64,000 nt of DNA from Lysobacterales bacterium 66-474 (GTDB taxonomy: Bacteria; Pseudomonadota; Gammaproteobacteria; Xanthomonadales; Rhodanobacteraceae): contig MKWP01000014.1 in NCBI GenBank assembly GCA_001899805.1, positions 496,001 to 560,000 of the forward strand. The letters are read 5' to 3'. Under the pieces are notes generated by a model that was not told the origin of the DNA, ran no database searches, and saw only the letters and a list, made by a program, of their open reading frames with translations. Made by a program: the position numbers and the translations under genes. Shown here in pieces: positions 24,473 to 34,300 of this stretch. Each line of letters starts with the position of its first letter. Position 1 is the stretch's first letter.

Positions 24473-25167
24473 GCGACGCGCCCTCCATCGTGTTCCTGCT
24501 CGATGTCGACAACACCTTGCTCGACAACGACCGGGTGCACGACGACATCGACCGGCATCTGGCGGAAGGTTTCGGCGAGACGGGCGCCCGGCGCTACTGG
24601 GCGATCTACGAAGCGTTGCGCGACAAGCTCGGGTATGCGGACTACCTGGGGGCGGTCCAGGAGTTCCGCCTCGAGTGCGACGACGAGGTGCGCGCGCAGG
24701 GAATCGCCGCGTTCCTGCTCGATTATCCCTTCGCCGAGCGCCTGTATCCCGGCGCGCTGGAGGCCATCGCGCACCTGTCACGGCTTGGCCGATGCGTGGT
24801 GTTGTCCGACGGCGACGTGGTGTTGCAACCGCGCAAGATCGACGTTTCCGGCATCGCCGACGCCGTGCAGGGACGGGTCTTGATCTACGTGCACAAGGAA
24901 CGCATGCTGGACGACGTGGCGCGGCGTTTCCCTGCCGGGCATTACGTCATGCTCGACGACAAGTTGCGCGTGCTGGACGGCATGAAGCGCCGCTGGCGCG
25001 AGCGCCTGACCACGGTGTTCGTGCGCCAGGGGCACTACGCGAACGATCCGGCCGCGGGCAGGGAATATCCGCCTGCACAAATCGAACTCGGCGGCATCGG
25101 TGAACTTTGCGGCATGCGCGCCGAAGCCTTTCTTTCCACCTCGCAACCGGCATCCGCCACGGAGTGA
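24469..25167 (+). CDS. HAD-superfamily hydrolase, substrate unknown
   Basis: A 232-residue HAD phosphatase. Motif I is D-V-D-N-T at 12-16 with nucleophile D12 and acid/base D14; motif II is V-L-S-D-G-D, motif III probably the lysine in H-K-E-R-M, and motif IV the D-D in M-L-D-D-K. A helical cap lies between motifs I and II (about 25-95). Its position between zwf and tal, coupled by ATGA to zwf, suggests a sugar phosphate or a damaged pentose-phosphate metabolite as substrate, but this is inference from neighbours only. Confidence 0.75.
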   Translation: MSDAPSIVFLLDVDNTLLDNDRVHDDIDRHLAEGFGETGARRYWAIYEALRDKLGYADYLGAVQEFRLECDDEVRAQGIAAFLLDYPFAERLYPGALEAIAHLSRLGRCVVLSDGDVVLQPRKIDVSGIADAVQGRVLIYVHKERMLDDVARRFPAGHYVMLDDKLRVLDGMKRRWRERLTTVFVRQGHYANDPAAGREYPPAQIELGGIGELCGMRAEAFLSTSQPASATE

Positions 25168-25171
25168 ACCC

Positions 25172-26278
25172 ATGAAACCGACCCGGCAATTGCACGATCT
25201 CGGCCAGAGCCTCTGGCTGGACAACATCACCCGCGGCATGCTCGATGACGGCACGCTCGCGCAATTCATCAACGACTACGACGTGACGGGACTGACGTCG
25301 AACCCGTCGATCTTCGACAAGGCGATTTCGGGCGGTCACGATTACGACGACGCCATCGCCAGCCTGCTGTCGGAAGACGAGCAGGGCGAGGAATTGTTCT
25401 TCTCGCTGGCGTTGCAGGACCTGACCCGCGCCGCCGACCTGTTCAAGCCCGCGTTCCACCACAGCGACGGCGTGGATGGATTCGTGTCGCTGGAAGTTTC
25501 GCCGCTGCTCGCCGACGACACCCACGCCACCATCGATTCGGCGGCCTCGCTGCACGCGAAGGCGCGCCGTGACAACCTGTTCATCAAGATTCCGGGTACG
25601 CCGGCCGGGATTCCCGCGATCGAGGAATCGATCTATCGCGGCGTTCCCATCAACGTCACGCTGCTGTTTTCGCGCGAGCAATATCTCGCCGCCGCCGAGG
25701 CATGGATGCGCGGCATCGAGCGCCGCATCGCCGAAGGCAAGTCGCCCAACGTCGATTCCGTCGCATCGGTGTTCATCAGCCGCTGGGACGTGGCGGTGGC
25801 CGACAAGGTGCCCGCGGAATTGAAGGACCGGCTCGGCATCGCGATCGGCCAGCGCACCTACAAGGCCTGCTGCGAGCTGCGCGACTCGGCGCGCTGGAAG
25901 AAGATCGTCGCGGCCGGCGTGCATCCGCAACGTCTGTTGTGGGCCAGTACCGGCACCAAGGATCCGAAGGCATCGGACACGCTGTACGTCGAAGCGCTGG
26001 CGGCGCCGGACACCATCAACACGATTCCGGACAAGACGCTGTTGGCGTTTGCCGACCACGGCAAGCTGCACGGCACGATGCCGAAGGACGGCGGCGATTG
26101 CGAGGAAGTGATTGCGCGTTTCAACGCCATCGGCATCGACGATGCGGCGCTGGCCGGGCGCCTGCAACGCGAGGGTGCGGATGCCTTCGTGAAATCGTGG
26201 AACGACCTGCTTGGCCGCATCGCGCAGAAAAGCTCGAAGGTGGCCCCGAAGGCGGCCGATCGCGGGGCGCGCGCATGA
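25172..26278 (+). CDS. tal: Tal, transaldolase
   Basis: A 368-residue transaldolase of the longer type (TalB-type proteins are about 317). It moves a dihydroxyacetone unit between sedoheptulose-7-phosphate and glyceraldehyde-3-phosphate. Signatures: [11 protein letters not shown] near the N-terminus and the Schiff-base lysine K139 in N-L-F-I-K-I-P-G-T, followed by N-V-T-L-L-F-S. ATG at 25172 follows GGAGTGA and starts four bases after the HAD stop. It overlaps pgi by four bases. In some bacteria this subtype is fused to pgi; here they are separate but coupled. Confidence 0.94.
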   Translation: MKPTRQLHDLGQSLWLDNITRGMLDDGTLAQFINDYDVTGLTSNPSIFDKAISGGHDYDDAIASLLSEDEQGEELFFSLALQDLTRAADLFKPAFHHSDGVDGFVSLEVSPLLADDTHATIDSAASLHAKARRDNLFIKIPGTPAGIPAIEESIYRGVPINVTLLFSREQYLAAAEAWMRGIERRIAEGKSPNVDSVASVFISRWDVAVADKVPAELKDRLGIAIGQRTYKACCELRDSARWKKIVAAGVHPQRLLWASTGTKDPKASDTLYVEALAAPDTINTIPDKTLLAFADHGKLHGTMPKDGGDCEEVIARFNAIGIDDAALAGRLQREGADAFVKSWNDLLGRIAQKSSKVAPKAADRGARA

Positions 26279-27912
26279 GCGTGCCGGCACTGCGTTCGTC
26301 GCCCGAATGGGAGGCGCTTGCGAGGCATTGGCGGTCGCTGCGCGGCACCACGCTGAAGCAATTGTTCGATGCCGACCCGCAACGCGGTACCCGCCACGTC
26401 GTGCAGGGCGCGGGCTTGCACCTCGACTACTCCAAGAACCTCGTCACCGACGAAACGCTGCGTTTGCTGCGAAAGCTTGCCCGGGCGCGCGGCGTGTTCG
26501 AGCGACGCGACGCGATGTTCCGTGGCGACAAGATCAACGAGACCGAAAAACGCGCGGTGTTGCACGTCGCGCTGCGCGCGCCGCGCGGCGAACGGATCCT
26601 GGTCGATGGCAATGATGTCGTACCGGAAGTCCACGAAGTGCTGGATCGCATGGCCGCATTCAGCGACAAGGTGCGTTCCGGCGAGTGGCGCGGGCATTCC
26701 GGGAAAACAATCCGCAACGTCATTTCCATCGGCATAGGCGGTTCCGACCTTGGGCCCGTGATGGCCTACGAGGCGCTGAAGCACTACAGCCGGCGCGACA
26801 TGACGTTCCGCTTCGTATCCAACGTCGATCCCGTCGATTTCGTGGAAGCGACCGGCGACCTCGCCGCCGAGGAAACCCTGTTCATCGTCTGCTCCAAGAC
26901 CTTCACCACCCTGGAGACGCTGACCAATGCGCACGCCGCGCGCGACTGGTGCCTCGAACAACTGGGTGGTGACGAGGCCGCGGTGTCCAAGCATTTCGTC
27001 GCGGTTTCGACCAATGCCGCGGAAGTCGGGAAGTTCGGCATCGACACCGCCAACATGTTCGGGTTCTGGGATTGGGTCGGCGGCCGCTATTCGATGGATT
27101 CGGCGATCGGTCTTTCGACCATGCTCGCGATCGGCCCGGAAGGGTTTCGTGAAATGCTGGCGGGCTTCCACGCGATGGACGAGCATTTCAAAAGCGCGTC
27201 ACCGGAAAGGAATCTGCCCTTGCTGATGGGGCTTGTCTCGATCTGGTACAACGATTTTTTCGGTGCCCAGACCGTTGCGGTGCTGCCCTACGCGCAATAC
27301 CTGAAGCGCTTTCCCGCATACCTGCAGCAGCTCACCATGGAGAGCAACGGCAAGCACGTGACGCTTGCGGGTGAGCGCGTGGATTACGCGACCGGTCCGA
27401 TCTACTGGGGCGAACCCGGAACCAACGGACAGCATTCGTTCTACCAGTTGATCCACCAGGGCACGCGCCTGATCCCGTGCGACTTCATCGGCTTCATGCA
27501 TTCGCTGACGCCGCTGCACGGCCAGCACGACTTGCTGGTGGCCAACCTGATCGCGCAGACCGAGGCGCTGGCATTCGGCAAGACGCCCGCGCAAGTGCGC
27601 GCGGAGGGCACGCCGGAATGGCTGGTCCCCCATCGGGTGTGTGAAGGCAACCGCCCCACCAACACCATCCTCGCGGAACGATTGACCCCGCATACGCTGG
27701 GCGCGCTGGTCGCGTTGTACGAGCACAGCGTGTTCACCCAGGGCGCGGTCTGGGGCATCGATTCGTTCGACCAGTGGGGCGTGGAACTCGGCAAGCAGCT
27801 CGCCAACAAGGTGATCCCGCAATTGCAGGACGCGAAGGAACCGAAGCTCGAACACGACAGTTCCACCAACGCGTTGATCCGGCGCTATCGCGCAGCCCGC
27901 GGGGCGAACTGA
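26275..27912 (+). CDS. pgi: Pgi, glucose-6-phosphate isomerase
   Basis: A 545-residue cytoplasmic isomerase interconverting glucose-6-phosphate and fructose-6-phosphate. Signature motifs include [23 protein letters not shown], the glutamate in [13 protein letters not shown] with its histidine, and the C-terminal [14 protein letters not shown] containing the catalytic lysine. It is complete and of normal length. It starts four bases inside tal and its stop overlaps pgm by one base. Confidence 0.97.
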   Translation: MSVPALRSSPEWEALARHWRSLRGTTLKQLFDADPQRGTRHVVQGAGLHLDYSKNLVTDETLRLLRKLARARGVFERRDAMFRGDKINETEKRAVLHVALRAPRGERILVDGNDVVPEVHEVLDRMAAFSDKVRSGEWRGHSGKTIRNVISIGIGGSDLGPVMAYEALKHYSRRDMTFRFVSNVDPVDFVEATGDLAAEETLFIVCSKTFTTLETLTNAHAARDWCLEQLGGDEAAVSKHFVAVSTNAAEVGKFGIDTANMFGFWDWVGGRYSMDSAIGLSTMLAIGPEGFREMLAGFHAMDEHFKSASPERNLPLLMGLVSIWYNDFFGAQTVAVLPYAQYLKRFPAYLQQLTMESNGKHVTLAGERVDYATGPIYWGEPGTNGQHSFYQLIHQGTRLIPCDFIGFMHSLTPLHGQHDLLVANLIAQTEALAFGKTPAQVRAEGTPEWLVPHRVCEGNRPTNTILAERLTPHTLGALVALYEHSVFTQGAVWGIDSFDQWGVELGKQLANKVIPQLQDAKEPKLEHDSSTNALIRRYRAARGAN

Positions 27913-29561
27913 TGGGCGGCGAGAAGATCAGCCCGCTCGCCGGCAAGCCCGCGCCGGAGGCTATCCTCGTCGACATCGACAAGTTGCTGGCGGCTTATGC
28001 GGATATCCGTCCCGATCCGTCGAACCCGGCGCAGCGCGTCGCGTTCGGCACCTCGGGCCATCGCGGTTCTTCGCTGGAAGGCAGCTTCAACGAGTGGCAC
28101 ATCCTCGCAATCACCCAGGCCATCTGCGATTACCGCGTGAAGGAATCCGTCACCGGACCGCTGTTCATCGGGTTCGATACGCACGCCTTGTCGCAACCGG
28201 CATTCCGCAGCGCGCTGGAAGTGCTGGCCGCCAATGGCGTCGAGGTGATGGCGTCGAAGGGCGGCGAATTCACCCCGACCCCGGCGATCTCGCACGCGAT
28301 CCTGGTACACAACCATGGCCGCGAAACGGGCCTCGGCGACGGCATCGTGATCACGCCTTCGCACAATCCGCCCGACAACGGCGGGTTCAAGTACAACCCG
28401 GTCAACGGCGGTCCGGCCGGCACGGAAATCACCGGCTGGGTGCAGAAACAGGCCAACCGGTATCTCGAAAACCGGCTCGCAGGTGTCAAGCGCGTGCCGT
28501 TTGCGCAAGCCTGCGCGGCCGCGACCACGCGTACGCACGATTACCTCGATGCCTATGTCACCGACCTTGCCGAGGTGATCGACTTCGATGCGATCCGCGG
28601 TGCGGGCCTGAAGCTGGCCGTCGATCCGCTGGGCGGGGCGGGGGTGCACTACTGGGCGCCGATCGCCGAGCGCTACAAGCTGGACCTCGACGTGGTCAGC
28701 GAGGAAGTCGATCCACGCTTCGCGTTCATGAGCGTGGACTGGGACGGCAGGATCCGGATGGACCCGTCTTCCGAGTATGCGATGCAACGCCTACTCGGAC
28801 TGAAGGACAAGTACGACGTCGCGTTCGCCTGCGACACCGACCATGACCGCCACGGCGTGGTGACGCGTTCGTCCGGGTTGCTGAAGTCGAACCACTACCT
28901 GTCGGTGATGATCGAATTCCTGTTCCGCGAACGCAAGCGTTGGCCGGATTCGCTCGCGATCGGCAAGACGGTGGTAAGCACGGCGCTGATCGACCGCGTG
29001 GCGAAGAAGCTCGACCGCAAGCTCTACGAAACGCCGGTCGGCTTCAAGTGGTTTGCGCAGGGATTGCTCGATGGCAAGCTCGGATTCGGCGGCGAGGAAA
29101 GCGCGGGCGCGTCGTTCCTGCGCCAGGCCGGCACGGCATGGACCACCGACAAGGACGGCATCGCGCCGGCACTGTTGTCGGCGGAAATCACGGCCAGGGC
29201 AGGGCGCGATCCCGGCGAGTGCTACAAGGTCCTCGCGGAGGAGCTCGGCGCCCCGTTGACAGACCGGGTCCAGGCGGTCGCGAATGCCACGCAAAAACAG
29301 AAACTTTCAAGGCTTTCTGCGAGCGAAATCGAACTCTCCACCCTGGCTGGCGACCAAGTCACCGCGGTGCTCGACAAGGCTCCCGGCAACGGTGCGCCGA
29401 TCGGCGGCATCAAGGTGATCGCCGAACACGGCTGGTTCGCCGCGCGGCCGTCCGGCACCGAGGACATCTACAAGATTTACGCCGAGAGCTTCAAGGATCG
29501 CGCGCACCTCGATGCCATCCTCGCCGAGGCGCAACACATCGTCGACAAGGCCATCGCGTGA
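27912..29561 (+). CDS. pgm: Pgm, alpha-D-glucose phosphate-specific phosphoglucomutase
   Basis: A 549-residue mutase that interconverts glucose-1-phosphate and glucose-6-phosphate. The phosphoserine is S150 in V-I-T-P-S-H-N-P-P-D; the metal loop is D-T-D-H-D-R-H-G; the sugar loop G-G-E-E-S-A-G-A-S-F; and the phosphate-binding R-P-S-G-T-E-D. It links the glucose-1-phosphate made by the upstream GH94 enzyme to the pathway enzymes encoded in the same operon. The start overlaps pgi by one base and the end overlaps the DUF2945 gene by one base, so all are probably translated in sequence. Confidence 0.96.
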   Translation: MGGEKISPLAGKPAPEAILVDIDKLLAAYADIRPDPSNPAQRVAFGTSGHRGSSLEGSFNEWHILAITQAICDYRVKESVTGPLFIGFDTHALSQPAFRSALEVLAANGVEVMASKGGEFTPTPAISHAILVHNHGRETGLGDGIVITPSHNPPDNGGFKYNPVNGGPAGTEITGWVQKQANRYLENRLAGVKRVPFAQACAAATTRTHDYLDAYVTDLAEVIDFDAIRGAGLKLAVDPLGGAGVHYWAPIAERYKLDLDVVSEEVDPRFAFMSVDWDGRIRMDPSSEYAMQRLLGLKDKYDVAFACDTDHDRHGVVTRSSGLLKSNHYLSVMIEFLFRERKRWPDSLAIGKTVVSTALIDRVAKKLDRKLYETPVGFKWFAQGLLDGKLGFGGEESAGASFLRQAGTAWTTDKDGIAPALLSAEITARAGRDPGECYKVLAEELGAPLTDRVQAVANATQKQKLSRLSASEIELSTLAGDQVTAVLDKAPGNGAPIGGIKVIAEHGWFAARPSGTEDIYKIYAESFKDRAHLDAILAEAQHIVDKAIA

Positions 29562-29779
29562 TGGCCGGCGTCCGCTTCAAGGTCGGTGACCACGTCGGTT
29601 GGAATTCGGAGGCCGGCAGGGTCAGCGGAACGATCATCAAGGTGCACACGGCGGACTTCGATTACAAGGGCCACACGCACCGCGCCACGCCCGACGACCC
29701 GCAGTACGAGATCAAGAGCGACAAGACCGACCACATCGCCGCGCATCGCGGCAAGGTCCTGACGAAGCTTTCAAGCTAA
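29561..29779 (+). CDS. small DUF2945 (HVA1-like Tudor-fold) protein
   Basis: A 72-residue protein matching DUF2945: F-K-V-G-D-H-V-G-W-N-S-E-A-G near the start, G-T-I-I-K-V-H, and D-D-P-Q-Y-E-I-K-S-D-K-T-D-H-I-A-A-H near the end. The family is small, soluble and of unknown function in bacteria. It is coupled to pgm (one-base overlap) and is the last gene before the long leader of glk. Nothing links it to sugar metabolism except its place. Confidence 0.85.
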   Translation: MAGVRFKVGDHVGWNSEAGRVSGTIIKVHTADFDYKGHTHRATPDDPQYEIKSDKTDHIAAHRGKVLTKLSS

Positions 29780-29844
29780 GCCGCCACGGTTCCTTGCGGC
29801 GCTTGCGCCGACACGAAAACGGCACGCGCCGGCTGCCCAGGATT

Positions 29845-29890
29845 GCTGCGTCGCCGCACAACTGGACTGGACCGCGATGTGCGGCGCAGC
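29845..29890 (+). other. long hairpin in the pgm-glk gap
   Basis: GCTGCG (29845-29850) and CCGCACA (29854-29860) pair with TGTGCGGCGCAGC (29878-29890), leaving a three-base bulge on the left arm. The stem is strong and could end the upstream operon's transcript or shape the glk leader; no T-run follows. Confidence 0.5.
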
Positions 29891-29891
29891 C

Positions 29892-29919
29892 GGATGGACG
29901 GCCATACGCATGTCCATCC
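29892..29919 (+). other. second hairpin in the pgm-glk gap
   Basis: GGATGGAC (29892-29899) pairs perfectly with GTCCATCC (29912-29919) around a 12-base loop. It follows the previous hairpin by one base and precedes the first operator by 41 bases. Terminator or leader structure; no T-run. Confidence 0.5.
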
Positions 29920-29960
29920 GACCGCAAACCCGACTGCATTCCTGGCATGTTGCACTGCAA

Positions 29961-29978
29961 ATTGACAGCGGTGTCAAT
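29961..29978 (+). promoter_or_regulatory. LacI-type operator, upstream copy
   Basis: ATTGACAGCGGTGTCAAT is a near-perfect 18-bp dyad: the seven bases at each end are exact inverted copies and the centre holds a CG step, the form of LacI/GalR-family operators. An identical copy follows 41 bases on. It contains a TTGACA hexamer that could double as a -35 box, so a bound repressor would block RNA polymerase. The likely ligand protein is the LacI regulator encoded at 38881-39909. Confidence 0.75.
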
Positions 29979-30001
29979 GGTTCTCAAACTTGCACCAGCG
30001 A

Positions 30002-30019
30002 ATTGACAGCGGTGTCAAT
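30002..30019 (+). promoter_or_regulatory. LacI-type operator, glk-proximal copy
   Basis: Identical 18 bases to 29961-29978; the start-to-start distance of 41 bases is about four helical turns, so two dimers would sit on the same face of the DNA. It ends 39 bases before the glk ATG. No convincing -10 box was found after either TTGACA. Confidence 0.75.
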
Positions 30020-30058
30020 CGCATCGCGACAAGCGATCGTTCGGCTCCAAGGGGCGCA

Positions 30059-31123
30059 ATGGACGCAGCAGTCAATCATCCAGGCCCGCAGGCAAACGCC
30101 TTGACACAGCCGTTTCTTGCGGCTGACGTCGGTGGAACGCACGCCAGGGTGGCATTGGTGCAGGCTTGCGGCGATGGCGACCGCGGCCTCGAGATGCTGG
30201 CCCGTCGCAGGTTTGCCTGCGCCGATTTCGTGGGGCTGGCGGAGTTGCTGCAGGCGTTCATCGACGGCCATGCGGAGTCCCCGGTCCGGCATTGCGTGCT
30301 GGCCTGCGCCGGCCAGGCCATGGACGACGGAGTCTTGAACGACAACCTTGCCTGGCCGATCCACGTCCCGCGGTTGCGCAGTGCGCTCGCCCTCGACGAC
30401 GTCGCGGTCCTGAATGACTTCGAGGCACTGGCTTACGCGCTGGATGGCATGCCGGAGCATGCCGGACGCTTGTTGTGCGGACCGGACAAGCACCCGAACG
30501 GTCCGACCCTGGTGATCGGCCCGGGGACCGGGTTGGGCGCGGCGGTACGGGTGCCCGCCGGGGATGGTTTCGTGGTGTTGACGACGGAAGCCGGGCAGAT
30601 GGACTTCGCGCCGAATACGCTCCGCGAACGCGAGATCCTTGCCTGCCTTGCGCCGCGCGGTGGCTACGTGGCGTACGAACGCATCGTGTCGGGCCCGGGC
30701 TTGCTGGGCCTTTACACGATCCTGTGCAGGCTGCACGGGGTCGCTCCCCGGTTGGCCACGCCGGAAGCCGTCTCGTCGGCCGCCGTGACATCCGGCGACG
30801 CGCAGGCGCTGGAGGCCGTGCAAATCTTTTGCGCGACGCTGGGCAGTTTCGTCGGCGATCTCGCCATGGCGTTCATGGCCAGCGGCGGCGTCCATCTGGC
30901 CGGCGGATTCCTGTATTCGATGTTCGGGCTGCTCCAACGCAGCACGTTCGAAGAGCGATTCCTGCACGGACGCAGCGTGCGCACATTCCTGTCGCGGGTG
31001 CCTGTGCGGGTGATGGAGCATGGCGACCACGGCGTGCTGGGCGCGGCCCGCTGGTATCTCCGGCGCGCCGCGGGCGGGGCGGCATCGCCGCAGCACGCCG
31101 CGCCACTGGGGTTGGCCGTATGA
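30059..31123 (+). CDS. glk: Glk, glucokinase (proteobacterial type)
   Basis: A 354-residue ATP-dependent glucokinase. The phosphate-binding loop is A-D-V-G-G-T-H-A at 22-29; N-D-F-E-A-L-A marks the sugar site; G-P-G-T-G-L-G at 154-160 is the family signature, and E-A-G-Q-M-D-F follows. It converts free glucose to glucose-6-phosphate for the pgi and zwf reactions encoded upstream. ATG 30059 is chosen because it follows AAGGGG and the two operators lie just before it; an in-frame GTG-like extension would run into the operators. It is probably repressed by a LacI protein. A probable terminator follows at 31266-31309. Confidence 0.92.
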   Translation: MDAAVNHPGPQANALTQPFLAADVGGTHARVALVQACGDGDRGLEMLARRRFACADFVGLAELLQAFIDGHAESPVRHCVLACAGQAMDDGVLNDNLAWPIHVPRLRSALALDDVAVLNDFEALAYALDGMPEHAGRLLCGPDKHPNGPTLVIGPGTGLGAAVRVPAGDGFVVLTTEAGQMDFAPNTLREREILACLAPRGGYVAYERIVSGPGLLGLYTILCRLHGVAPRLATPEAVSSAAVTSGDAQALEAVQIFCATLGSFVGDLAMAFMASGGVHLAGGFLYSMFGLLQRSTFEERFLHGRSVRTFLSRVPVRVMEHGDHGVLGAARWYLRRAAGGAASPQHAAPLGLAV

Positions 31124-31363
31124 GGATCTTCGCCGCCTTGCCGTTGGCGCCTGCCCCAGGGCAATCCATGCCGACAACGATCTTTGCGACGGCGAAGGAT
31201 GCGGCGTTCGCGCCCTGTGCATTTTTGTCACCGGCGATCCACGCGACGGCCAATGGCCGTTGGCACGCATCGCGTTTTCGAGAGGCGACGCGCGAGGTGC
31301 GATTTTTTTGAGGCACTTCCGCGCGTCTGAAAACCAGCAAATATCCAGAGAGGGGTAAGGCCC
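31124..31363. other. intergenic region before the TonB receptor gene
   Basis: About 240 bases. It holds a 15-base dyad at 31246-31260 (ACGGCCAATGGCCGT) and a terminator-like hairpin with seven T at 31303-31309. A 63-codon frame starts at 31120 overlapping the glk stop but shows no family similarity and I do not call it. The receptor's promoter was not recognised. Confidence 0.5.
31266..31309 (+). terminator. probable intrinsic terminator after glk
   Basis: CGCA-T-CGCG (31266-31274) can pair with CGCG-AGG-TGCG (31291-31301) with a small internal bulge, followed by T7 at 31303-31309. It would separate glk from the receptor operon. Confidence 0.45.
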
Positions 31364-34300
31364 ATGTCCACCGCACACCGCAAGCATCCGTTGTCACTGG
31401 CCATCTCCGTGTCGTTGTTCGCCGTGGTGGCGACCTCGGCGATGGCGTCGCCGCTGGCCGGCGCCCGGGTGGACGACCAGGCTGCGCCGGCCGCCACCGC
31501 GCAGACCGCGCCGGCGACGCAGTCTTCGCAGCCCCAACAATCCGCGGAAGAAGCGAAGAAGAAAAAAGCAAGCGAACCGACCACGCTGTCGGTGGTCAAC
31601 GTCGTCGGCGTGCGCGCCTCGCAGATGCGCGCGATCGAATTGAAGCGCAACGCACCCAACATCCAGGACAGCATCACCGCCGAAAGCATCGGCCAGTTGC
31701 CCGACGTCACCATCACCGATGCCCTGCAGCGTGTCACCGGCGTCCAGATCAACCGCGACGCCGGCGTCGGCACCTCGGTGGACGTGCGCGGCCTGCCGGA
31801 AGTGGGCACGATGCTGAACGGCGAAGTCTTCATCACGCCGGACCAGATCGATTCCCAGCAACCCGACTTCACGATGCTGCCCGCCACGCTGTTCCGCGGC
31901 GTGGACGTGATCAAGTCGCCTACCGCCAGCCTGACCGACGGCGGCATCAGCGGCTCGCTCAACCTGCACACCTATCGGCCGTGGGATCTCCCGAACGGAT
32001 TTACCTACAGCTATTCCGCCGACGGCGAGCGCGGCCAGACCAGCAGCAAGTGGGGGCCCGAGGCGAGTGGCCTCATCTCCTACAACGCCGGCGGTCGCTG
32101 GGGCCTGCTGCTGTCCGGCGATTACTCCGACACCACGCGGGAAAATTCCATCGAAAGCCTCGACCAGTACGGCGTGGTGCTGAATGGCGAGAACGCCATC
32201 AGCGCGGGCAGCTACAACGGATTCCTGACGGCATGGAACGGTGGGCCGATCCCGTCCCAGGTCGTGCAGAATCCCGATGGCAGCGTCGACGTGAACGGCG
32301 ACGGCAAGACCAATGGCGTATTCATGGGCAGCCAGGACATCGGCGTGTACGACGTCAAGACCCAGCGGCGGCGGAAATCCGCGAACGCTTCGTTCCAGAT
32401 GGACCTCGGCGGCGGCTTCACGCTGACCAGCGATTTGTTCTTCGCACGCCAGGATCAGTACGACCGCAACGTCGGCATCCAGTTCAATTCCACCAACTGG
32501 CAGGGCGCGACCTACGTGCCGCTGGTGTCGCGCAATACCGGGGCCGCGATCGCCGGCCAGTACGCCACGCCCGACGATCCGCCGTGGGTGAACAGCCAGC
32601 TGTACACCACGCAGGTGTACGAGAAGTGGCCCGGCGACGTGGAATCGTTCTCCCAGATCATCCAGAAGGATTCCGTTGCCAGGAACTTCAACATCCAGGT
32701 GGATTTCGACAATGGCGGCCCGTTCACGGCAACCCTGCGTGGAATCCGCGACACCGCCCATCAACTGCGATTCGAAACCGACCTCAATACCTCCGACTCG
32801 GACGGTACCCAATGGCCCAACCTCACGGTGGATGGCGACCCGGTGACTTCCGTTCCGCCGGGGACGTACATTTATCCCTCGCAGCTGGGCGGCGACCGCG
32901 TGTTCAATCCCAATGGCGTCCCACCCAACACCATTCCGGTCATCGCCGATTTCCGGAATCGGAACCTGGGCATCAGCATGCCGCCGGGCCTCGCCGCCAA
33001 CTTTGCGAACCCCAATGACTGGTCGTTCAAGACCCTGGAAGAGGACGGCGGGAATTACGACCGATCCGTCGGCCTCAGCGCGGTCCGTTTCGATGGCCAT
33101 TACGATTTCGACAACGGGATCAAGCTGGATTTCGGCGTGCGCAACAGCATCCGGAATGCAAGCAACATCGGCTTCGGCTTCGAAACGCCGGTCTATGCGG
33201 GGATGGGCGCCAGCGACCCGAATGGCTGCCCGGTGCGTTACCTCGGCGCGGATGTGGTCCTGCAGGGAAGCTCGTGCACGGCGGGCAATTCGGAGGGCGC
33301 ATTCCGTGCCGGCCCGCTGTCCGCGCAGCCTCCGTCCAGGACGCCTCCGCCGCTGGCGAACAACTGGAAGGAATACGCCAACCTGCTGGGCACGGGGATC
33401 ACGTTCTGGGCCTTCGATCCCTACGGCATGGACAACCCGCTTTCGTTCGTCAGGTCGCTGTATCCGGGGCTGCAGCTGCAGGAAGACCCCGGGAATACCT
33501 GGTCGGTATGGATGAAGCAGGCATCCGGTTACCTGCAACTCGATTTCAACGGCCATCTCGGCAGCATGCCTTACAGTGGCAACGTGGGCGTGCGCGTGAT
33601 CCGTACCAACCTCGACATCACCCAGCACCTGACGGGGCTCCCCGGCCCCAACCTGACGCTGCCTGCCGACGCCGGCACGCAAGTCACCAGGCGCCAGTAC
33701 CAGGACGTGCTGCCGGCCGCGAACTTCGCGCTGGACATCACCGACGACCTGAAGCTTCGGCTGGCTTATTCCAAGAACATGATGCCGTTGGACCTCAGTA
33801 CCTGGGGCGGAGGATTGACCCTGGGTTATTCGCTGGTGCAAACCCCGACCGGACAATTGTTCCGGGTTTCGCAAGGCAGTTCGTCGGGCAACCCGAACCT
33901 CAATCCATGGCGCTCCTCCAACTACGGCGCGTCGCTCGAGTACTACATCAACCCGACCAGCATGGTCAGCCTGGCGTTTTTCCGGATCAACGTGCAGAGC
34001 TTCATCCTGCAAGGCAGTGTCACCAACTGCGACCTGCCCGACGCCGACGGGGTGGTCCGCGGTCACTGCGTCGCCATCTCGGAGCCGCTGCAGGGCACCG
34101 GCAACAGCATCCACGGCGCGGAATTCGATTACCGCCAGGGCTTCACGTTCCTGCCGGGGATACTGTCCAACACCGGCATGGAGTTCAACGCCACCTGGGC
34201 GCCCAGCGACTCGGGCGCGACCGACCTTGCCGGCAACAAGATTCCGTTCCAGGACAATTCGAAGGAGTCCGGCAACCTGATCCTGTGGTACCAGGACAGC

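Noticed and set aside
31120..31311. 63-codon frame overlapping the glk stop by ATGA
   Set aside because: The overlap copies the operon style, but the peptide has no family feature and spans a terminator-like hairpin; more likely chance.
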